In this document: one piece after another, positions 6,831 through 11,035 of the stretch
Layout: each line of letters starts with the position of its first letter
Numbering within the stretch: position 1 is the stretch's first letter
NCBI GenBank assembly: GCA_021129785.1
Contig: JAJOKQ010000144.1
Coordinates: 1-11,035 of the forward strand
Source of the DNA: Clostridiales bacterium
GTDB taxonomy: Bacteria; Bacillota; Clostridia; Peptostreptococcales; NVVX01
Direction of reading: 5' to 3'
Length of the DNA: 11,035 nucleotides
Notes under the pieces: model-generated
Databases searched by the model: none
Told to the model about the DNA's origin: nothing
What the model saw: the letters and a program-made list of their open reading frames with translations, nothing else
Made by a program: the position numbers and the translations under genes

Positions 6831-6839
6831 ATTATAACA
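6831..6839 (-). promoter_or_regulatory. Predicted extended -10 promoter of the two-component pair
   Basis: The minus strand carries TGTTATAAT, a perfect TATAAT preceded by the TGn extension. No good -35 box stands 16-18 nt upstream (the best is a three-of-six match), which is usual for extended -10 promoters. Predicted start is near 6824, giving a leader of about 80 nt. No clear LytTR direct repeats are visible upstream. Confidence 0.5.
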
Positions 6840-6877
6840 GAATAAACTCAAAAAGTATAATTCTGGCAATATCAGTC

Positions 6878-6922
6878 AAAAAAACAGAACCTCCGATACT
6901 AATATCTAGGTTCTGTTTTTTT
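6878..6922 (-). terminator. Intrinsic terminator after yhbY (probably works on both strands)
   Basis: AAAACAGAACCT (6881-6892) and AGGTTCTGTTTT (6908-6919) form a 12-bp perfect stem. Inside, GATA (6895-6898) and TATC (6903-6906) can extend it. T runs follow the hairpin on both strands. On the minus strand it ends the obg-yhbY transcript 30-odd nt after the yhbY stop and just upstream of the two-component promoter. Confidence 0.9.
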
Positions 6923-6954
6923 CTTATCTAATTTCTCAGAATTATTCTCGTTAT

Positions 6955-7254
6955 TTACTTAGGTAGTCTAATTTTTCTGTTATCCTTTTCTCTTGCTCTT
7001 CTATAAATAGTGAATTTACTGCCAATTGCCTGAACAAATTCCGCATTTGTTTTTTCGGAAACTTCTCTACATGCTTCTGTTGCGCTTAACATACTGGAGT
7101 CTAGAATTGAGATTTTCACTATTTCTCTTGCTTCTAATACCGGCTCAAGTTGTTCAATAAAGCTATCAGTTATTCCTGCCTTGCCCAATTGTGTAACTGG
7201 TTTTTCATTATGTGCAATTTTTTTCAAAAAACTTCTTTGTTTTCCTGTTATCAT
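6955..7254 (-). CDS. yhbY: YhbY-family ribosome-assembly RNA-binding protein
   Basis: This 99-residue single-domain protein of the CRS1/YhbY (CRM) family binds pre-50S ribosomal particles in bacteria. The start MITGKQRSFLKKIAH, the conserved GKAG loop (24-27, of the GxxG RNA-binding type), EARE(I) in the middle and IGSKFTIYRR near the C-terminus are diagnostic. Length is normal. The start is supported by GAGGAG six bases upstream. It follows obg by 24 nt and is co-transcribed with it; obg-yhbY is a common arrangement in Clostridia and both act in large-subunit maturation. The usual next genes (nadD, yqeK) are absent, and a terminator follows directly. Confidence 0.95.
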   Translation of the reverse strand: MITGKQRSFLKKIAHNEKPVTQLGKAGITDSFIEQLEPVLEAREIVKISILDSSMLSATEACREVSEKTNAEFVQAIGSKFTIYRRAREKDNRKIRLPK

Positions 7255-7278
7255 TTTTTTCTCCTCTATACATACAAA

Positions 7279-8571
7279 TTAACTATCAAAAAACTCAAAT
7301 TCGCTTTCATCAATCCTAACAGTGTCGCCCTCTTGTATTCCACGATTTTTCAATTCTTCATTAACACCGTGCTTCTTAATTATTTTTTGGAAATACGCAA
7401 GGGAGATGGTGTCTTCAAGGTTTGTAGATTTTAGGAGCCTCTCAAAAAAGTCTCCTTTTATAATGTATACATCCTTGTCCTTTTCTATAGTAAACAGTTC
7501 TACCTCTTCTTTTTTTAATCTATATACTTTTTCTTCTATAACTTCTTCTATCTGATTCTCTTGCTCGTATTTTTCAATTTCTTTTAGCTCCTGTGCGACA
7601 CACACCATAAGTTCTGTTATACCTTTACCTGTAGCTGCAGAGATTGGAAAAACTTTAATATTCTTTGATGTAACGTGGTTTTTAAGTTGAATCAATTTTT
7701 CATCTGAATCAATGATGTCTATCTTATTAGCAGCTATTATTTGCTTTCTTGTAGCTAGTTTTTCGTTGTACAACTTGAGTTCTTCATTTATTTTCTCATA
7801 ATCTTCTATTGGTTCTCTACCCTCAATTGCAGCTATATCTAATACATGTATAAGCAGTTTTGTTCTCTCGACATGTCTTAGAAAATCGTGACCTAAGCCT
7901 ACACCTTGATGTGCGCCTTCTATAAGACCAGGTATGTCTGCAATAACAAAAGAATCACCATGCTTTGTCTTTACTAAGCCTAAGTTTGGTGTTATCGTTG
8001 TAAAGTGGTAGTTTGCAATTTTAGGATTTGCACTTGTAACTACTGAAAGCAAAGTAGATTTACCAACATTAGGAAATCCTATTAGCCCAACGTCCGCTAT
8101 TAGCTTTAATTCCAAAATTACTGTAATTTCTTCTCCTTTTCCGCCTGGTTTTGAAAACCTCGGTGCTTGTCTAGTAGCTGTAGCAAAGTTGGCATTTCCT
8201 TTGCCTCCATGGCCTCCTCTAAGCAGTACCTTCCTGTCGTCTTTTTCAGTTAAATCTGCAATAATCTCACCAGTTTGTTCATCTTTTATTAACGTCCCTG
8301 GTGGCACTCTCAGAACTAAAGCAGGGGCGTCTTTGCCAAACATGTTTCTGTTACTCCCGTCATCACCATTGATGGCATTATAGTGTTTTTTATATCTAAA
8401 ATCCATTAGAGTTTTCATTCCTTGGTCTACAACAAAAACAATATCTCCGCCTTTACCACCGTCGCCCCCAGAAGGACCTCCGGCAGGCACATACTTCTCT
8501 TTTCTAAAAGCTACTGCTCCGTCGCCCCCTTTGCCTGCTTTTAATAAAATCTTTGCCTTATCAATAAACAT
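7279..8571 (-). CDS. obg: Obg GTPase (GTPase CgtA/ObgE)
   Basis: This 430-residue essential GTPase acts in 50S ribosomal subunit maturation and stress/cell-cycle control in the cytoplasm. The glycine-rich Obg domain fills about residues 1-158 (for example KGGDGAVAFRKEKYVP and GGPSGGDGGKGG). The G domain follows, with P-loop GFPNVGKST (165-173), DIPG (212-215), NKID (282-285) and SAA (311-313). The C-terminal OCT domain covers about residues 350-430, ending in an acidic tail. An ATG six codons upstream (8589) is in frame but has no ribosome binding site. MFIDKAKI is the family's standard N-terminus, and GGTGAT (8575-8580) lies before it, although closer than ideal. The gene sits behind a tRNA-Leu unit and not behind rplU-ysxB-rpmA, its usual partners. 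No convincing separate promoter is visible between them. Confidence 0.97.
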   Translation of the reverse strand: MFIDKAKILLKAGKGGDGAVAFRKEKYVPAGGPSGGDGGKGGDIVFVVDQGMKTLMDFRYKKHYNAINGDDGSNRNMFGKDAPALVLRVPPGTLIKDEQTGEIIADLTEKDDRKVLLRGGHGGKGNANFATATRQAPRFSKPGGKGEEITVILELKLIADVGLIGFPNVGKSTLLSVVTSANPKIANYHFTTITPNLGLVKTKHGDSFVIADIPGLIEGAHQGVGLGHDFLRHVERTKLLIHVLDIAAIEGREPIEDYEKINEELKLYNEKLATRKQIIAANKIDIIDSDEKLIQLKNHVTSKNIKVFPISAATGKGITELMVCVAQELKEIEKYEQENQIEEVIEEKVYRLKKEEVELFTIEKDKDVYIIKGDFFERLLKSTNLEDTISLAYFQKIIKKHGVNEELKNRGIQEGDTVRIDESEFEFFDS

Positions 8572-8651
8572 TTCATCACCATACTTCATAAATTTTTATT
8601 CTGCTCAATCATTACTTTTTTACTTACATATTATTATGCCATATTTTCACT

Positions 8652-8681
8652 AAAAAAACCACCTCTTTAGTTAGGTAGTTT
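8652..8681 (-). terminator. Intrinsic terminator after tRNA-Leu
   Basis: On the minus strand AAACTACCT and AGGTGGTTT (8673-8681 and 8656-8664) pair over 9 bp with one U-G wobble around an 8-nt loop. They run into a seven-T tract (8652-8658). It lies about 40 nt after the 3' end of the tRNA. Some readthrough may feed obg. Confidence 0.75.
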
Positions 8682-8723
8682 GATTTTGTGTGTAGGAACT
8701 ATGCCACTACAACTAAAATAAAA

Positions 8724-8810
8724 TGGTGCAAGAGATGGGACTTGAACCCACACGTCAATAATAACACATGGCCCTCAACCATGCCTGTCTGCCGATTCCA
8801 GCACTCTTGC
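8724..8810 (-). tRNA. tRNA-Leu(GAG), CCA encoded
   Basis: This 87-nt class II tRNA has acceptor arms GCAAGAG and CTCTTGC, discriminator A and a genomically encoded CCA (8724-8726). The D arm contains CTGGAATCGGCAGACAG. The anticodon stem CATGG/CCATG holds loop TTGAGGG with anticodon GAG (8774-8776), reading CUC and CUU. A long variable arm typical of leucine and a T loop TTCAAGT are present. It stands alone, with its own promoter and terminator. Confidence 0.97.
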
Positions 8811-8839
8811 AATAATTCTCAACATTTCTTCCATTTAAC

Positions 8840-8868
8840 AGTATAGCATTAAATATAGTTTTTGGCAA
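8840..8868 (-). promoter_or_regulatory. Predicted sigma-A promoter of tRNA-Leu
   Basis: Minus-strand TTGCCA (8863-8868) and TATACT (8840-8845) are 17 nt apart, each with one or two departures from consensus. Predicted start is near 8833, about 20 nt before the mature tRNA 5' end. Confidence 0.75.
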
Positions 8869-8897
8869 CTAAAAAATAAAAGAATCAATTCTAGACA

Positions 8898-9240
8898 TCA
8901 TTTTTTTACTAAAATAACATCATCCACTTTCATTTTATCACCCTCAATCACTTTTGAAAAATACCCTCAGTTGGCATAACACAATCTCCTATTTGTTGAA
9001 AAATTGCGCATTTAGTGTGGCACTCTTTGCCGATTTGTGTTACTTCATGAAGTGTATCTCCAATCTTAAGCTTTGATCCCACAGGTAACTCCCATAGCTT
9101 TAATCCTTCAGTCGTTAAGTTCTCAGCTTGCCAGCATGTGCGTCTCCTTCTAGTCCATAATCCACAATAAAATTGCCTTCTTCTACGCTTTTCTTAGGCA
9201 CGCCTTTTTTGTCACTAATATTAATTGCTACTACCTTCAT
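8898..9240 (-). pseudogene. MOSC-domain protein remnant with internal deletion and frameshift
   Basis: The start ATG at 9240 has a clear AGGAGAG site and encodes MKVVAINISDKKGVPKKSV and then YGLEGDAHAGK, as in short MOSC proteins (molybdenum-cofactor sulfurase C-terminal domain family). The frame then breaks at about 9127. From 9124 another frame reads ENLTTEGLKLWELPVGSKL and then TQIGKECHTKCAIFQQIGDC, keeping the conserved MOSC cysteine region. A second break lies in the five-A run at 8957-8961; the third frame reads SKVIEGDKMKVDDVILVKK and stops at 8898. About 30 residues (the segment normally after DAHAG) are missing, so this is a real deletion and not only a base-calling slip. Intact relatives are about 140-145 residues. 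It follows the PHP gene by 36 nt and was probably the last gene of that operon. Confidence 0.87.
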
Positions 9241-9276
9241 GAATTTACTCTCCTAACTATTTAAGTTTATATTAAA

Positions 9277-10002
9277 TTAAATACATGAAATTCTTTTTTT
9301 TAATTTTTCTAAAACTGATTTCGCATTCCTTTTTTCTACTTCTATAAATGATGTTCTCTCAAGAATATCACCTAGTACATGAGCATCTGAGTTAACAATT
9401 TTTCTGTATTTTTTTAAATAGGGATGATTTTTCTCCAATTCATGATAATTGCAGTTACTAGATATTTCAACTGTACTTATTTCAAGTTTAAGTGAAATAA
9501 ACCCTAAGTTAGATAGGATACTAAAACTATTTCTATCAATATGTGCAGGGATTAGTACTCCATTTAGCTCTTTTACTTCCATTATCGCATTTTCTAAACT
9601 AAGCTCTGTGGCATTCATTAACATAAGTTCATACTCATCAACGATTTCATCATCAATATTATAGATATGCTGCTGACCAAAAACATCTGCCCTGTTCTTA
9701 ATGCTAATAATGTTCTTATCCAAAATTTTTTGAAAGCATTCAGCTTTTTCAAGCGAATCAAACAAACAAACAACGTGAACTTCTTCTTTTGTCGTTAGTT
9801 CAACTCCAGGCACAAAAATAATGTCTGTTTCCCTTGCCACTTCCCAAGTAGTACGTAGATTTTTTGTAGAGTTATGATCCGTAATTGCAATAATATCTAG
9901 CTTTTTTAAGCTCGCCATATTAACAATATTATTTGGCGTCATAGAAATATCAGCACATGGTGACAAACCACTATGAATATGTAAATCGACTGCCAGTTTC
10001 AT
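9277..10002 (-). CDS. PHP-domain phosphoesterase
   Basis: This 241-residue stand-alone PHP-domain protein belongs to a family of metal-dependent phosphoesterases with a histidine-rich trinuclear site. Metal-binding motifs in order are DLHIHS (6-11), TDHN (41-44), PGVELT (65-70) with His76 after it, PAHIDR (152-157) and NSDAH (204-208). The substrate is not known from sequence; relatives act on histidinol phosphate, nucleotides or oligoribonucleotides. Its ATG follows the stop of the preceding DRTGG gene with no spacing (TAA then ATG), so translation is probably coupled. GGGAG lies about 12 nt upstream, inside that gene. PHP genes of this type often stand with DRTGG and anti-sigma-like ATPase genes, frequently near [FeFe]-hydrogenase genes, in anaerobes; no hydrogenase gene is in this window. 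Confidence 0.92.
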   Translation of the reverse strand: MKLAVDLHIHSGLSPCADISMTPNNIVNMASLKKLDIIAITDHNSTKNLRTTWEVARETDIIFVPGVELTTKEEVHVVCLFDSLEKAECFQKILDKNIISIKNRADVFGQQHIYNIDDEIVDEYELMLMNATELSLENAIMEVKELNGVLIPAHIDRNSFSILSNLGFISLKLEISTVEISSNCNYHELEKNHPYLKKYRKIVNSDAHVLGDILERTSFIEVEKRNAKSVLEKLKKRISCI

Positions 10003-10338
10003 TTATTTGAGAAGCTCCCCTATTCTAAGTGCCAGCTGATAAGAATTAAGACTACTTCTTAGTAGTGGAATCTCTTCAACATTAGCTCTAGTAATTGTAT
10101 CATTGTCAATCATTGCATTTTCAGAAATGATTACACAGGATAAATCTTTAAGTACTGCAACCGCAACTATGTTCTCATGTGTTTGTATTGTTATCCATAT
10201 GTTTCCATCATCAACCTTTGCCATAACCCAGCTAAGTAAATCTCCAATGTATACATCCGTTATTAAATTAATCATTCCTCTTTCGCCTGCTACAATTTCT
10301 AATTTTAGTTCTTCTACTAAATTTTTCACTGTAAACAT
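10003..10338 (-). CDS. DRTGG-domain protein (short, stand-alone)
   Basis: This 111-residue protein matches the short DRTGG-domain family, found alone or joined to CBS domains and phosphotransacetylases. Recognisable pieces are ITDVYIGDLLSWVMAKVDDG (25-44), IWITIQTHENIVAVAVLKD (47-65) and a C-terminal PLLRSSLNSYQLALRIGELL-type helix. The name-giving Asp-Arg-Thr-Gly-Gly is poorly conserved, as in many short members. Function is unknown; a ligand-binding or regulatory role is usually assumed. Start ATG has GGGAG 9 nt upstream. It lies 26 nt after the ATPase gene and directly abuts the PHP gene. Confidence 0.83.
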   Translation of the reverse strand: MFTVKNLVEELKLEIVAGERGMINLITDVYIGDLLSWVMAKVDDGNIWITIQTHENIVAVAVLKDLSCVIISENAMIDNDTITRANVEEIPLLRSSLNSYQLALRIGELLK

Positions 10339-10364
10339 ATCTGACAGCTCCCTATCTAGAATTA

Positions 10365-10796
10365 TTATTTCAGGTTAAAAGACATTTTTATAATAGTTGA
10401 ATTCTCTAATGAAGATTTAATCTCAAAATTATCTGCACATCTTTTAATATTAGGCAATCCCATTCCAGCTCCAAATCCCAGTTCTCTTATTTGCGAAGTT
10501 GCCGTTGAATAACCTTCTTTCATTGCCATTTCAATATCTTCTATTCCTGGCCCTTTATCTTCGGCAATAATCGTTACTTTTTCTACATCAATATTCAAGT
10601 ACATTATACCACCATGAGAGTGAATAATTACATTCATTTCAGTTTCATATGCAGCGACCGCCACTCGTTTAATAACATCGGTACTAATTCCTAATTTACG
10701 TAATGTTTTTTTTATATTACTAGCCGCTGCACCTGCCTTTGAAAAGTCATTTTTAGCTATCATGTATTTTATTTGAATTGTTCCCACTCTTTTCAT
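10365..10796 (-). CDS. Anti-sigma-factor-like small ATPase (RsbW/SpoIIAB-type HATPase)
   Basis: This 143-residue protein consists of a single GHKL ATPase domain. The N box is YETEMNVIIHS (50-60, with Glu51 and Asn55), the G1 box DKGPGI (80-85) and the ATP-lid G2 box GFGAGMGLPNI (107-117). RsbW/SpoIIAB relatives bind sigma factors or phosphorylate STAS-domain partners. The subgroup found next to DRTGG and PHP genes has no established partner. An in-frame ATG at 10865 lies inside the upstream DRTGG gene and would add an unrelated N-terminus, so 10796 is chosen, 16 nt after that gene's stop. No strong Shine-Dalgarno site is visible before it. A GTG three codons downstream or the ATG at residue 12 are possible alternatives. 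Confidence 0.85.
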   Translation of the reverse strand: MKRVGTIQIKYMIAKNDFSKAGAAASNIKKTLRKLGISTDVIKRVAVAAYETEMNVIIHSHGGIMYLNIDVEKVTIIAEDKGPGIEDIEMAMKEGYSTATSQIRELGFGAGMGLPNIKRCADNFEIKSSLENSTIIKMSFNLK

Positions 10797-10812
10797 AGAT
10801 ATGATTAATATA

Positions 10813-11035
10813 TTATCTACACGACAGCTCCGCACCTTTAATACCGCTAGCAAACAAAATGCCACTACATGTAAATAAAATGTTTGCTGTTGTCATTAAT
10901 ACAATGTTAACTTCTTCGGCAAGTTTAATTGTAGCTTCGTCTGGTTTTTTACCACGAACAAAGACAATTGCTCCAATATCCATCATCTCTGCTGTTCTAA
11001 TTGTATGTGGATTAACTAGTCCTGTCAATAGGAGT
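10813..11035 (-). CDS. DRTGG-domain protein, C-terminal part (5' end outside window)
   Basis: The frame is open to the right window edge and encodes the last 73 residues or so of a second DRTGG-domain protein. Visible pieces are LTGLVNPHTIRTAEMMDI, AIVFVRGKKPDEATIKLAEE and a C-terminal LFASGIKGAELSCR, a layout shared with the domain's second half. The TTG and ATGs near the edge are internal codons, so the true start lies outside. It is followed after 16 nt by the anti-sigma-like ATPase gene. Confidence 0.75.
   Translation of the reverse strand, partial: LLLTGLVNPHTIRTAEMMDIGAIVFVRGKKPDEATIKLAEEVNIVLMTTANILFTCSGILFASGIKGAELSCR

Noticed and set aside
8572..8589. Obg starting at the ATG at 8589
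   Set aside because: No Shine-Dalgarno site, and MFIDKAKI at 8571 is the standard Obg N-terminus.
8881..8892. Inverted repeat AGAAT/ATTCT as terminator of the MOSC remnant
   Set aside because: The stem is only 5 bp, AT-rich, with a 2-nt loop that cannot close properly.
10797..10865. N-terminal extension of the anti-sigma-like ATPase from the ATG at 10865
   Set aside because: The added residues overlap the coding end of the upstream DRTGG gene, resemble nothing in the family and lack a ribosome binding site.
1..11035. CRISPR array, insertion sequence, integrase, prophage or toxin-antitoxin genes
   Set aside because: No regularly spaced repeats, transposase or integrase motifs, and no small paired genes of that kind were seen on either strand.

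Overview
The window is AT-rich DNA from a low-GC Gram-positive anaerobe. Purine-rich Shine-Dalgarno sites, an obg-yhbY pair, a tRNA-Leu with encoded CCA, a LytTR/GHKL two-component pair and a DRTGG/HATPase/PHP cluster all fit class Clostridia. The genus cannot be set from this sequence. Every gene I can support lies on the minus strand, so transcription runs from high to low coordinates and the description below follows that direction.

Right part (11035-8898): the tail of a DRTGG-domain gene, a small anti-sigma-like ATPase, a second DRTGG protein and a PHP-domain phosphoesterase are packed with little or no spacing, forming one operon cut by the window edge. Behind them lies a decayed MOSC-domain gene with an internal deletion and a one-base frameshift.

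Middle (8868-6878): a tRNA-Leu(GAG) gene has its own promoter and terminator. It is followed by obg and yhbY, both intact, which end at a strong hairpin terminator.

Centre-left (6839-4536): an extended -10 promoter precedes a LytTR response regulator and a GHKL (AgrC-like) histidine kinase. Both are broken. The regulator has an in-frame TAA at codon 16, and the kinase has one extra base near 5847. Both ribosome binding sites are well preserved. No agrB or agrD accompanies the pair, which ends at a terminator.

Left (4537-1): a promoter abutting that terminator drives a five-gene metabolic operon. The genes are an MTA/SAH/5'-deoxyadenosine deaminase, methylthioribose-1-phosphate isomerase (mtnA), a methylthioinosine/deoxyinosine-type phosphorylase, a class II (fuculose-phosphate type) aldolase, and the first 168 codons of a Cys/Met-metabolism PLP enzyme. 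The first four make a logical chain: deaminate, phosphorolyse, isomerise, cleave. It would convert 5'-methylthioadenosine (and probably 5'-deoxyadenosine from radical SAM enzymes) to hypoxanthine, DHAP and a small aldehyde without oxygen and without a kinase. The PLP enzyme may connect this to methanethiol or methionine. This operon is the most interesting intact system here. The three damaged genes nearby point to local gene decay, or to assembly errors that raw reads should exclude.
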